Assembly: GCF_003951095.1 (NCBI RefSeq)
Contig: NZ_QXGL01000002.1
Span: 1-64,000, forward strand
Direction of reading: 5' to 3'
From: Bifidobacterium goeldii
GTDB lineage: Bacteria > Actinomycetota > Actinomycetes > Actinomycetales > Bifidobacteriaceae
Length of the DNA: 64,000 nucleotides
Part shown: piece by piece, positions 35,894-43,984 of the stretch
How the letters are laid out: every line of letters begins with the position of its first letter
Numbering within the stretch: the first letter of the stretch is position 1
The notes under the pieces: generated by a model
Told to the model about the DNA's origin: nothing
The model's input: the letters and a program-made list of their open reading frames with translations, nothing else
Database searches by the model: none
Translations under genes and position numbers: made by a program

Positions 35894-36262
35894 GCATACG
35901 ATGGAAATGCGTCTTCCTATGCCATCGCGTGCACAGTACCCAGACATGCGATGGAAAATCAGTACGAAATACCATCTCGTGCGGCAATGAGCCCGCACAG
36001 CACCCGCACGAGATGGAAAATGCAGACTCGGATGCCATCGCGTGCCCAATAATCTGGGCATGAGATGGAAAATCGATCAGTAATTCCATCGCATGCGTCA
36101 GCTGATTTGCACAGGATGGATTGCATCGTCGTAATAACCATCCCGTGACCGGATTTCGGCACAATATGAGGGCATGAGATGGAAAACCCGTAGCGTAATT
36201 CCATCCCATGCTTAATACATCACGCACGCGATGGAAAGAGAACACGAAATGCCATCGCGTGC
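35894..36262. repeat. Array of seven phased 39-40 bp palindromes (GCACGCGATGG ... CCATCGCGTGC)
   Basis: Units lie at 35894-35932, 35944-35982, 36006-36045, 36058-36096, 36109-36147, 36172-36211 and 36224-36262. Each has an 11-bp left arm (GCAYGMGATGG), usually AAAA next, a 17-18 nt variable centre, and an inverted right arm (CCATCKCRTGC). Gaps between units are 11, 23, 12, 12, 24 and 12 bp. The fifth unit is the most degenerate. The array fills most of the 522-bp gap between trmL and the UPF0210 gene. It has no protein-coding support and is not CRISPR-like, since the variable part is inside each palindrome. Confidence 0.9.
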
Positions 36263-36332
36263 GTCGATTCAGCACCAGCTCGGCGTCAATTCAACGTGAC
36301 AATTGACACCGTGTCAACCTACCAACACCGAA

Positions 36333-37697
36333 TCAGTTCTTGAAGCTGTGGATCGGGGCGGGGATGCGACCGCCGCGGTTCACGAACGCCTCACAGCTCG
36401 TGTTGTTCACTGGCATGATCGGCGCATAACCCATAAGGCCGCCAAAGTTAGCCATTTCGCCAACGCCCTTGCCCACAACAGGAATCACGCGCACGGCAGT
36501 GGTCTTCTGGTTGACCATGCCGATAGCTGCCTCGTCGGCGATCAGGCCGGAAATCGTCGCAGCGGAGGTGTCGCCGGGGATGGCAATCATGTCGAGGCCG
36601 ACTGAGCATACGCAGGTCATTGCTTCGAGCTTTTCCATGGTGAGGCAACCGGATGCAGCCGCGTCGATCATGTTCTTATCTTCGGAGACTGGAATGAACG
36701 CGCCAGAAAGACCGCCGACATACGAGCTCGCCATGATGCCGCCCTTCTTGACTTGATCGTTGAGCATGGCGAGCGCTGCCGTAGTGCCAGGCGCGCCAAC
36801 CTGTTCGAGACCGATCTTCTCGAGCACTTCGCCAACTGAATCGCCTACGGCTGGGGTTGGTGCGAGTGACAGGTCGATAATACCGAACGGTACTCCGAGT
36901 CGACGTGATGCTTCCTGCGCAACCAACTGGCCTACGCGCGTGATCTTAAACGCAGTGCGCTTAATTGTTTCACACAGAAACTCGAAATCCTTGCCTTTAG
37001 CCGCATCGAGTGCGCGCGAAACCACGCCTGGGCCAGATACGCCGACGTTAATGACGGCATCGCCTTCAGTCACACCGTGGAAACCACCGGCCATGAACGG
37101 GTTATCGTCAGGCACGTTGCAGAACGCGACGAATTTGACGCAACCGTAGGAATCGTTGTCAGCAGTGCGTGCAGCAATGTCTTTGATGATATGACCGAGC
37201 AGCGCGACCGCGTTCATATCAATACCGGTTTTAGTAGAGCCAACGTTTACAGAAGAGCAAACGATGTCAGTTTCGCTCAATGCTTGCGGCAGCGAGCGAA
37301 TCAGCATCTCTTCAGCCGGGGTCATCGCTTTCGAAACAAGCGCGGAGTAACCGCCGATGAGATCAACACCGACCTCTTTAGCGGCGCGGTCGAGCGCGTG
37401 CGCGATTTTGACGAAATCCTCAGAAGACTTGCATGAGCTAGCGCCGACGAGTGAGATTGGCGTAACGGTAATGCGCTTGTTGACAATCGGAATGCCGTAA
37501 TCCTGCTCAATAGCCTTACCGGTTGCTACAAGATCTCTAGCATACGTGGTGATTTTGCGGTAGATGTTCTCGCAGGTTTCGTCAACGTTGGCGGATGCGC
37601 AGTCGAGCAGCGAGATGCCCATCGTGATCGTGCGCACATCGAGCTTCTCTTGCTCGATCATCTGATTGGTCTCGTGGACCTCCATGATATTCAGCAT
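36333..37697 (-). CDS. UPF0210 / PFL family protein
   Basis: The 454-residue protein matches the UPF0210 (DUF711) family. It starts [34 protein letters not shown] and has conserved stretches such as [36 protein letters not shown] and [13 protein letters not shown]. The fold resembles glycyl-radical enzymes, but no glycyl-radical loop was recognised and the function is not established. It is 32 bp downstream of the ACT-domain gene, with GAAAGGA as ribosome-binding site, and the two form an operon. This pairing is widespread in bifidobacteria, clostridia and lactobacilli, suggesting a regulated two-protein unit. Confidence 0.93.
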   Translation of the reverse strand: MLNIMEVHETNQMIEQEKLDVRTITMGISLLDCASANVDETCENIYRKITTYARDLVATGKAIEQDYGIPIVNKRITVTPISLVGASSCKSSEDFVKIAHALDRAAKEVGVDLIGGYSALVSKAMTPAEEMLIRSLPQALSETDIVCSSVNVGSTKTGIDMNAVALLGHIIKDIAARTADNDSYGCVKFVAFCNVPDDNPFMAGGFHGVTEGDAVINVGVSGPGVVSRALDAAKGKDFEFLCETIKRTAFKITRVGQLVAQEASRRLGVPFGIIDLSLAPTPAVGDSVGEVLEKIGLEQVGAPGTTAALAMLNDQVKKGGIMASSYVGGLSGAFIPVSEDKNMIDAAASGCLTMEKLEAMTCVCSVGLDMIAIPGDTSAATISGLIADEAAIGMVNQKTTAVRVIPVVGKGVGEMANFGGLMGYAPIMPVNNTSCEAFVNRGGRIPAPIHSFKN

Positions 37698-37729
37698 GGT
37701 TGAGTTCCTTTCGGCTTGGTCCGGCGAGA

Positions 37730-38002
37730 TCAGATGCGGTGCATCTTGGTGAAGATCTCCTCGCGCTGGCAGCGGATGCGCACGCCGATATCGTCGCCGA
37801 GATCCTCAAGATTGCCGACCATTGCGCTGAAATCTTTGTCTGCGTTCGCATAGTCGACGATCATCATCATGTTGAAGAAACCGTCGATAATGGTCTGCGA
37901 AATATCGAGAACGTTGACATTGTGCTGAGAAAGATACGTGCACACGCGAGCGATAATGCCAACGGTGTCTTGACCGACGACGGTAATAATTGCCTTGTTC
38001 AT
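37730..38002 (-). CDS. ACT-domain protein (UPF0237)
   Basis: The 90-residue protein is a single ACT domain, beginning [24 protein letters not shown] and continuing [25 protein letters not shown] domains bind small ligands, often amino acids, and regulate partners. This one is likely the regulatory companion of the downstream UPF0210 protein. The start at 38002 has AGGGAG 5-6 bp upstream and matches the family length of about 90 residues; a frame open to 38047 is not needed. Confidence 0.93.
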   Translation of the reverse strand: MNKAIITVVGQDTVGIIARVCTYLSQHNVNVLDISQTIIDGFFNMMMIVDYANADKDFSAMVGNLEDLGDDIGVRIRCQREEIFTKMHRI

Positions 38003-38050
38003 GAAGCTCCCTGAATGACGGATGATCGGAAATAGACTTTCGAACATATG

Positions 38051-38086
38051 AAAAACGGGTGCTCCCTAGTATAAGGAGCACCCGTT
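38051..38086 (-). terminator. Intrinsic terminator of the DHA2 exporter gene
   Basis: AACGGGTGCTCC (38054-38065) and GGAGCACCCGTT (38075-38086) form a perfect 12-bp stem with a 9-nt loop. A-residues at 38051-38055 read as a T-run after the hairpin on the minus strand. It lies 45 bp past the exporter stop and separates it from the ACT gene. Confidence 0.88.
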
Positions 38087-38130
38087 ACGATCATGTGATT
38101 CGTCTCACCAAGCCACAGGGAACACTAGCG

Positions 38131-39648
38131 TTACGAAGCCAGTTCTTTAGAGTCCACATGCACTGGCGCCAGCTTTGGCGTTTCCTTATGCTCCTTCAGC
38201 AGGAAGGACAGCGCGAATACCAGCACCACGAGCACCATGCCAAACATGTAGCCGTAACGAGAACCATCCACAAAACCTTGCGCCGGGTTCGAACCGCCAG
38301 CGGCCGTGTAGCCCGCCTGGCCAACGCCGAGCAGACAAGTGGCTACGGCGGTGGCGATAGCACCGCACACCTGCTGCATGGTGTTCATAATCGTGCTGCC
38401 GTCGGCAGCCATGTGACCGGGCAGTGACTTCAATGCTGCAGACTGTGCGGACTGCTGAATGAACGGGATACCGATCATCACGAGAATATGCGCGGCGAGG
38501 AACAGGATAATCGGCGTGGACACGCCAATTGCGAAGAACAGCGCGCCACCGACGATAGTCAGTACAGAGCCAGTCCAAACGAGTCGCTTTGCACCGTACC
38601 GGTCGAACATACGACCAGCAGCCAGCGTGCACAGTGCATTAATCACACCGCCAGGCAACATGAGCAGGCCAGCAACGGTGGAGCTCAAACCCAGACCGCG
38701 TTGCAGTTCCTGCGGCACTAAGTACATGAATGCCAGCGTGCAGGAGAACGAGCAGCTGATCATGATGGCCGGCGTGCGGAATGCGGCGATGCCCAGTGCG
38801 CGCAGGTCAAGCAGCGGATCCGCAATCGTGAGCTGACGGCGAGCGTAGAAGGCGAGCACAACAACGCCGATAACCAGCAGTGCAATAACGGCGGCAGAGA
38901 AGCCCATGTCGCTGATTAAGCTCACACCAGCAACAAGGCAGCCGAAGCCGATTGCTGAAGCAAGAATGGAGATAACGTCTACGTTCGGGCGCGTACGCTC
39001 GATTGGAGTGACGAAAAACAGCGCCGTGCATACGATTGCAGCAATGGCAACGATGGCAAACAATGCGAAGATTGCACGCCATGAGAACGCGCCAATCAGT
39101 GCGCCAGCAATGGTCGGGCCAATAACCGGAGCAAACATAATCACTAGGCCAGCAACACCGTTTGCTGCGCCGATCTTGTGCGGCGGGAACACGCGCATAA
39201 TCGCCGCGTACATGGTAGGCAGTGCGATGCCAGTGCTCACGCCCTGCATGATACGGCCGGCAAGCAGAATCGGAAAAGTGGGTGCAATAGTACAAATAAT
39301 CGCACCAGCAAGGAAGCAGACCAGCGCAAACAGCACTAGGGTTTTCGCTTTAATCCACTTGAGCATAAAGCCCACGCACGGCAGTACCACGCCGATAGCG
39401 AGCATGTAGCCGACGACCATCCACTGTGCAGTGCCGGACGAGATACCAAAATCGGCCATCAAGTCAGGCAGAGTGATGTTCATAGACGTTTCAGACAGCA
39501 TGCCCAAAAACACGCTGATATATAGGCCGAGCATGACCTTATGCGGGTGATCGAAATGTTTGGGCGCGTCCGGTACGAATGCGGAATCGGCCAGTTGGCT
39601 CTTACGAATGGTTGTCTGGTTAGCGGACAACGGAATCCTCTTCTTCAT
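38131..39648 (-). CDS. DHA2-type MFS multidrug exporter
   Basis: The 505-residue protein has about 14 hydrophobic helices, the count for the EmrB/QacA (DHA2) drug:proton antiporters. Visible features are LGMLSETSMNITLPDLMADFGIS at the first helix (family motif D1 region), then QWMVVGYMLAIGVVLPCVGF and GRIMQGVSTGIALP. The start at 39648 is chosen since MKKRIPLSANQ gives a normal short cytosolic N-terminus; a frame open to 39822 crosses the leader hairpin. The ribosome-binding site is weak. Substrates cannot be inferred. A hairpin followed by a T-run in its leader suggests attenuation. Confidence 0.9.
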   Translation of the reverse strand: MKKRIPLSANQTTIRKSQLADSAFVPDAPKHFDHPHKVMLGLYISVFLGMLSETSMNITLPDLMADFGISSGTAQWMVVGYMLAIGVVLPCVGFMLKWIKAKTLVLFALVCFLAGAIICTIAPTFPILLAGRIMQGVSTGIALPTMYAAIMRVFPPHKIGAANGVAGLVIMFAPVIGPTIAGALIGAFSWRAIFALFAIVAIAAIVCTALFFVTPIERTRPNVDVISILASAIGFGCLVAGVSLISDMGFSAAVIALLVIGVVVLAFYARRQLTIADPLLDLRALGIAAFRTPAIMISCSFSCTLAFMYLVPQELQRGLGLSSTVAGLLMLPGGVINALCTLAAGRMFDRYGAKRLVWTGSVLTIVGGALFFAIGVSTPIILFLAAHILVMIGIPFIQQSAQSAALKSLPGHMAADGSTIMNTMQQVCGAIATAVATCLLGVGQAGYTAAGGSNPAQGFVDGSRYGYMFGMVLVVLVFALSFLLKEHKETPKLAPVHVDSKELAS

Positions 39649-39788
39649 ATCGATGTTGTTACCGCCGCGCGCCGCCCGCCACGCATATGCTCGCATGCCG
39701 ATTTCGCGCAGATTCAACCCGCGCGATGCGGTGTGCGACTTCATTGGCGAGCGCCGACAACCCCTAACGTCCGGGTCACGATCGGCAA

Positions 39789-39838
39789 CAAAAAATCGCA
39801 TGCCATGCGGCAAACAAGACACCGTATGGCATGCGATT
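39789..39838 (-). promoter_or_regulatory. Leader hairpin with T-run upstream of the exporter (possible attenuator)
   Basis: AATCGCATGCCATGCGG (39794-39810) pairs with CCGTATGGCATGCGATT (39822-39838), 17 bp with one mismatch. On the minus strand the second half ends in GCGATTTTTTG, an intrinsic-terminator signature, 141 bp before the exporter start. An A-rich stretch with TATTAC at about 39859-39864 further upstream could be its promoter. If so, this is a conditional terminator. It could instead be the end of read-through from the galK side. Confidence 0.5.
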
Positions 39839-39906
39839 ATTCAAGACGAGAAGTGATCGTAATACTTTTTTTAATTCTTCGTAAGTAAGGCCGGGCGTGT
39901 CGTAGA

Positions 39907-40267
39907 GGAATCGCACGACGCGTGATGCCATACTTTAGCGGCTTGCAGCCGCAAACGCTCCCCCAGTCTTCGCTACGCTCAGACAGCCCCCTCAGCAAGG
40001 ACAACGCCGTATAGAAAAACAGCCCAGTGGGCTGTTTTTAGGCGTTGTGAGAGCCGACAGGCGAGCCAGCAATAACGCTCGCGAAGCGAGTCCATAGTTG
40101 CAGGACGCTGGCGTGTGAAGGACGATGCCATGTTTTGGCGGCTTTCAGCCGCTTGACGCTCCCCCAGTCTTCGCTACGCTCAGACAGCCCCCTCAGCCGA
40201 GGGGGCCGAGGCTAGCCGCACCCAATAAATGTGCCGGCAACAAAACAGCATTACGCATAGCGCAATT
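39907..40267. repeat. Composite MITE-like module with bidirectional terminator, copy 1
   Basis: The left side begins GAATCGCACGACGCGTGATG and contains GCTCCCCCAGTC. The middle carries the nested terminator at 40001-40048. A second GCTCCCCCAGTC plus CCCCCTCAGCCGAGGGGG block follows, and the right side ends AGCATTACGCATAGCGCAATTC. The ends resemble the inverted repeats of the elements at 85-352 and 11271-11539. It fills the gap between galK and the exporter leader. Confidence 0.6.
40001..40048. terminator. Bidirectional terminator cassette, copy 1
   Basis: An inner perfect palindrome AAAAACAGCCCA-G-TGGGCTGTTTTT (40015-40039) has T-runs on both strands. It is nested in an outer stem ACAACGCC (40001-40008) / GGCGTTGT (40041-40048). 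It should terminate from both sides. The same cassette lies at 45311-45357. Confidence 0.8.
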
Positions 40268-40274
40268 CCGTTTC

Positions 40275-41525
40275 TTACGCCTCACGCGACGCGCTCGGCG
40301 CCGCCACGGCAGCCAAAGCGCGTGGCGCGTGGAAGCCTTGCTTGGCGAATTCGTCGGCGATGGCCTGGGCGACTTCGTGGCTGCGGCCCTTGTCAACCAG
40401 AGCGATAATGGAGCCGCCGAAGCCGCCGCCGGTCATACGTGCACCGTAGGCGCCGTTCTTGCGGGCGACTGCCACAGCCACGTCGAGCTCAGGCACAGTC
40501 ACCTCGTAATCAGCGGCCAGCGAATCATGCGACGCGTTGAACAGGCGGCCAGCAGCCTCGATGTCACCCTGGGCGAAGGCGCGCACGAAGGAGCGCACGC
40601 GTTCGATCTCGGTGACCACGTGGCGCACGCGCTTCTTCATCGTCTCGTCAGGCAGCGCGTCCAGCGTTTCCTTCAGCGCCTGGAACGGATCATCAGCCTT
40701 AGCAATACCGTCGGCAGCAACGCGCAGGTTAGCAACGCCAAGGATTTCGGCAGCCTGCTCGCAGGTGGCGCGGCGCTGAGCGTACTGGCCATCGTTGAGC
40801 TGGTGCGGAGCCTGCGTATCGACCACGAGCAGTTCGAGGCCGTACTTGTCGAGATCGAACTCCTGCTGGGAAACGTTCTCAAGCGGGGTGAGTTCCGGGC
40901 GGCAGTCGAGCAGCAGCGCGTGGCCGGCAGTGCAACGCATGGAAGCGTTCTGGTCAAGGCCACCGGTGGAAGCGCCGGCCATCTCGTTTTCAGACTTGAT
41001 AGCAGCGTTAATCAACGTTACGCGGCCAGCGTCGGAATCGCCGTAGCCCAAGCCGTACACGTCGTCGAGGGCCAGAGCGGTCGAGCAGGTCATGGCGGCG
41101 GAGGAGCTCAGGCCAGAGCCCAGCGGCACGCAGGAGACGAATGCGGCATCGAAGCCCTTGACCTTGTCGAAGCCAGCTTCGCGCAGTGCCCACGCTACGC
41201 CAGTCGGGTAGGCGGCCCAACCGTCCACGCCGCGCGCCTTGAGATCGTGCAGTTCAGCTTCAGCAACCTTGTCGGGCGCCACGTCAGACACCAGGCGCAC
41301 ACGGGTGTCATCGCGCGGAGACAGTGCGATGAACGTGCGGTGTGGCAGTGCGATCGGCAGGCACAGGCCTGCGTTGTAATCAGTGTGCTCGCCGATCAGG
41401 TTCACACGGCCCGGAGCAGCCCACACGCCAGTGGGCTGAGTGCCGTACGTGTCGGCGAACAACTTAGTGGCCTGCTCAACGCCGGCCGCATGGGAAATCG
41501 GTTCGATGAATTCAACAGCAGTCAT
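40275..41525 (-). CDS. galK: Galactokinase
   Basis: The 416-residue GHMP-family kinase phosphorylates galactose to galactose-1-phosphate with ATP. Near the N-terminus is the galactokinase signature GRVNLIGEHTDYNAG, then the ATP loop PLGSGLSSSAAM, and near the C-terminus TGGGFGGSIIAL. The start at 41525 (MTAVEFIEP) has AGAAAG upstream; the 9 extra codons before it are unlikely. It is the last gene of a deoR-galT-galK run on the minus strand, 140 bp after galT. That spacer holds a long dyad that may set separate control. Confidence 0.96.
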   Translation of the reverse strand: MTAVEFIEPISHAAGVEQATKLFADTYGTQPTGVWAAPGRVNLIGEHTDYNAGLCLPIALPHRTFIALSPRDDTRVRLVSDVAPDKVAEAELHDLKARGVDGWAAYPTGVAWALREAGFDKVKGFDAAFVSCVPLGSGLSSSAAMTCSTALALDDVYGLGYGDSDAGRVTLINAAIKSENEMAGASTGGLDQNASMRCTAGHALLLDCRPELTPLENVSQQEFDLDKYGLELLVVDTQAPHQLNDGQYAQRRATCEQAAEILGVANLRVAADGIAKADDPFQALKETLDALPDETMKKRVRHVVTEIERVRSFVRAFAQGDIEAAGRLFNASHDSLAADYEVTVPELDVAVAVARKNGAYGARMTGGGFGGSIIALVDKGRSHEVAQAIADEFAKQGFHAPRALAAVAAPSASREA

Positions 41526-41578
41526 TGGTGTTTTCTTTCTTAATACAATCAAAGATCTATAAGACGCAGTTCGGCGCT

Positions 41579-41640
41579 GTTTTGCGCAACGTTAGCAGTG
41601 TTGCAAACGTTGCACATGCTGCAAACGTTGCGCAAAAACA
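41579..41640 (-). promoter_or_regulatory. Long dyad with three TGCAAACGTTGC-like sites between galT and galK
   Basis: TTTTGCGCAACGTT (41580-41593) and AACGTTGCGCAAAA (41624-41637) are perfect complements, and the match extends outward through CTG/CAG with one bulge. The loop holds another TTGCAAACGTTGC. Each site is centred on ACGT and resembles a LacI-family operator (GCAA-CG-TTGC type). It may be an operator cluster, an attenuator or an mRNA stabiliser; sequence alone cannot decide. Confidence 0.55.
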
Positions 41641-41665
41641 GAGCCGATCATACTGACATCAACAA

Positions 41666-42916
41666 TCAGTCAGAAATGTCGATATCGCCCAGCTCGTGGA
41701 AGCGCTTAGCGATGATCTCCGGCGTCGTATCGGAGATCCAAGCAGCCATACCCGACTCAGAGCCGGCCAAGTACTTGATCTTGTTCGCAGCGCGACGGAA
41801 CGAGAAGAACTGCAGGTTCAGACGGTAGTTCTCGCGGCGAGCATCGTGAATCGGAGCCTGGTGCCATGCGGCGATGTACGGCAGATCCATGCCCTTACCG
41901 TCACCCTTGTCGAAGAACGCGTTGCCGCGCTTGAGCAGGTGCGAGTACATGGAAGCGAGATCCCAACGCTCCTGATCGTTGAGCTCATCAATGGTGAGCA
42001 CGTCGCGCACTGGAGCAACATGCACCTCGAGAGGCCAACGAGCCGCAGCCGGCACGTAAGCAACCCAGCTGTGGTTACGCATCACGATGCGCTCGCCAGC
42101 TTCCAGCTCAGCGTTCATAATGTCCTTGAGCAGGTTGCCGCCGGTCTTCTCGTGGTAAGCCTCAGTGTGCTGGAGTTCCTTCTCCATCTTCGGAGCGATG
42201 AACGGGTAGCAGTACACCTGGCCGTGCGGGTGAGCCAGCGAAACGCCGATCTCAGCGCCGTGGTTTTCGAACGGGAAGATCTGCTCGATGCCATCCATCT
42301 TGGAGATTTCGGCAGTACGGAAGGCCCAAGCCTCCACGACCGTGCGCAGACGGGATACCGGCAGGTCAGCCGGCAGACCGTTTTCATCCGGGTCGAAGCA
42401 GATGACTTCGCAGCGGCCTGCAGCCATCTTCTTCTCCCACAGCGGGTTGCCGTCCACGTAGGTCACGTCCTCGGAGCGACCGGGCACGCGCACCATCGAC
42501 GGGAAGCGGTTCTCGAACACGACAACGTTGTAGTCGGTGTCCGGCACTTCGCCATCCTGGTACGGGTCGCCGGGCTTGCGAGCGGCCAGCGGGTTGCCCT
42601 TAGCGGTGGCGCCAGGGCCAGCGGTGATCGGGCGGTTCATACGCGCGGTTGCCATCGGAATCCAGTCGCCGGTGAGCGGATCGCGGCGCATTTCCGGAGC
42701 TGCGTACGGTACTTCTTCGCCGGCAGCGTTCAGCTGGTTAGCGAAGCGGTACGGCAGGTGGCGCGGATCCTTGAGTTCACGCGTCTTCTTGCCGGAAACG
42801 TACTCCGGATCGTCATCGAGATAGAAGAAGTCACGGCCGTCGGCCAGCGTGGTCGGCGTGATGCGGATGTGCTCCTTCGCGTATTCACCCGGCGTGTAAT
42901 TGGCGAATTCTGCCAT
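41666..42916 (-). CDS. galT: Galactose-1-phosphate uridylyltransferase
   Basis: The 416-residue Leloir enzyme swaps UMP from UDP-glucose to galactose-1-phosphate. The HIT-type active site HPHGQVY lies at 229-235, with the second His as nucleophile. The zinc-site region and the C-terminal HQAPIHDARRENYRL are also conserved. Its ATG lies 2 bp after the stop of the deoR gene, so the two are tightly coupled. With galK it channels galactose, released from lactose or host glycans, to glucose-1-phosphate. Confidence 0.96.
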   Translation of the reverse strand: MAEFANYTPGEYAKEHIRITPTTLADGRDFFYLDDDPEYVSGKKTRELKDPRHLPYRFANQLNAAGEEVPYAAPEMRRDPLTGDWIPMATARMNRPITAGPGATAKGNPLAARKPGDPYQDGEVPDTDYNVVVFENRFPSMVRVPGRSEDVTYVDGNPLWEKKMAAGRCEVICFDPDENGLPADLPVSRLRTVVEAWAFRTAEISKMDGIEQIFPFENHGAEIGVSLAHPHGQVYCYPFIAPKMEKELQHTEAYHEKTGGNLLKDIMNAELEAGERIVMRNHSWVAYVPAAARWPLEVHVAPVRDVLTIDELNDQERWDLASMYSHLLKRGNAFFDKGDGKGMDLPYIAAWHQAPIHDARRENYRLNLQFFSFRRAANKIKYLAGSESGMAAWISDTTPEIIAKRFHELGDIDISD

Positions 42917-42918
42917 TA

Positions 42919-43722
42919 TTACTCACTTTCCTCTGCGTGCTCGCTCTGGTGGGCCAGAACAAGCTCCTTTACCAAATCTCTTGTTTTGGCGACGGAGTCG
43001 GGGTCGAGACCATCGTCAGTAATAACCGTGTCCACCTGGTCAAACCGGGCGAACAACGACAGTGATGTGCAACTCCACTTGGTGTGGTCGGTTAGGATGA
43101 TCGTGCGATCAGCGATGTCCATCATGGCCATGTCGGTGGCTGCCTCCAGCGAATTAGGCATCAAGAAGCCGCGCGGCACAGACACGGAGTGTGTGCCGAG
43201 GAACACGGTGTTGACGCGCAGGGAGGCGACGACTTTGTCGGCGATGGGCCCGACGAGCGAGTTGGAGCGTGTGATAACGCCACCGGTAACAATGACTTCC
43301 ACGTCTTTTGATTCGAGGGCTTGTACGAGTTCCGCCACAGGAATCGAGTTCGTGAGAATCGTAATACCGGAGGCCTGCTGGCTTTCCAGCAGGTGTTGTG
43401 CGAATACGTAGGCGGTAGTGCCGCCGCCAATAGCGATCACGTCACCGGGAGCCACGTATTGAATGGCCTCCTGTGCGATGGCGTCCTTGAGTCCGATGTC
43501 CATCTGCGACTTCACAGAGAACAATGGCTCGCTGAGCAGTGCGCTGGTGGTGACTGCGCCGCCGTGCACGCGCTTGAGCAAGCCTTTGTCGGAAAGCTCA
43601 GCGATGTCACGGCGTATCGTCATCGCCGATACGCCAAGCTCCTTGGACAACGCCGTGATGCGCACCGCGCCGCGTGTACGCAGGCGGCTGAGTATCAGAT
43701 GCTGACGTTGTGAGGATATCAT
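42919..43722 (-). CDS. DeoR/GlpR-family transcriptional repressor
   Basis: The 267-residue regulator has an N-terminal DeoR HTH (about 3-55, RQHLILSRLRTRGAVRITALSKELGVSAMTIRRDIAELSDKG, then LLKRVHGGAV). A sugar-phosphate isomerase-like effector domain follows, with GDVIAIGGGTTAYVFAQHL and ILTDHTKW. The start at 43722 follows TGATATCC-like sequence without a strong Shine-Dalgarno; ATG 43740 is possible. It is the first gene ahead of galT and galK and probably represses them, with a phosphorylated sugar as inducer. An imperfect inverted repeat overlaps its start. Confidence 0.9.
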   Translation of the reverse strand: MISSQRQHLILSRLRTRGAVRITALSKELGVSAMTIRRDIAELSDKGLLKRVHGGAVTTSALLSEPLFSVKSQMDIGLKDAIAQEAIQYVAPGDVIAIGGGTTAYVFAQHLLESQQASGITILTNSIPVAELVQALESKDVEVIVTGGVITRSNSLVGPIADKVVASLRVNTVFLGTHSVSVPRGFLMPNSLEAATDMAMMDIADRTIILTDHTKWSCTSLSLFARFDQVDTVITDDGLDPDSVAKTRDLVKELVLAHQSEHAEESE

Positions 43723-43749
43723 GCGAACATTATCGCACATGTTCGCGCA
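43722..43749. promoter_or_regulatory. Candidate DeoR operator
   Basis: TGCGAACAT (43722-43730) and ATGTTCGCGCA (43739-43749) form an imperfect inverted repeat whose inner 7 bp (CGAACAT/ATGTTCG) match exactly. It overlaps the deoR start codon. A looser pair, GTGCGTTT and AAACGCAC, lies further upstream (about 43764-43826). The position fits self-repression of the deoR-galT-galK unit. Confidence 0.45.
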
Positions 43750-43862
43750 TAAACAAAACTAATATGTGCGTTTCGTTGACGACACGCCGAGGGTTACGAA
43801 CACAATTCACGAAAAAACGCACAAAATCTCACGTTTTGCGTTGTGGTGACAAGACGAAATCG

Positions 43863-43935
43863 AACATCAGCTCCGTGTCACGCTCCCAGTCATGCTCCCA
43901 GTCACGCTCCATGTCACGCTCCGCGTCACGCGCAC
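43863..43935 (+). repeat. Tandem GTCACGCTCC-type 12-bp repeats before pyrD
   Basis: GTCACGCTCCCA, GTCATGCTCCCA, GTCACGCTCCAT and GTCACGCTCCGC follow one another, then degrade to GTCACGCGC. The units are non-coding in the chosen gene model and lie about 50-120 bp before the pyrD start. They may be slippage-prone or act as a leader element. Confidence 0.6.
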
Positions 43936-43984
43936 GTCACGCGCCTCTTGTTGCTTCTCGCCCGTCGGTGCCACAATGGAGCCT

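Noticed and set aside
35894-36262. CRISPR array
   Set aside because: The variable parts lie inside palindromes, the repeats are imperfect, spacers between units are only about 12 or 24 bp, and no cas gene is present.
35811-36275. N-terminal extension of trmL by about 150 codons
   Set aside because: The extra frame reads through the palindrome array and contains repeated FPSHA/ISC-like peptides. The ATG at 35810 has a good ribosome-binding site and gives the usual family N-terminus.
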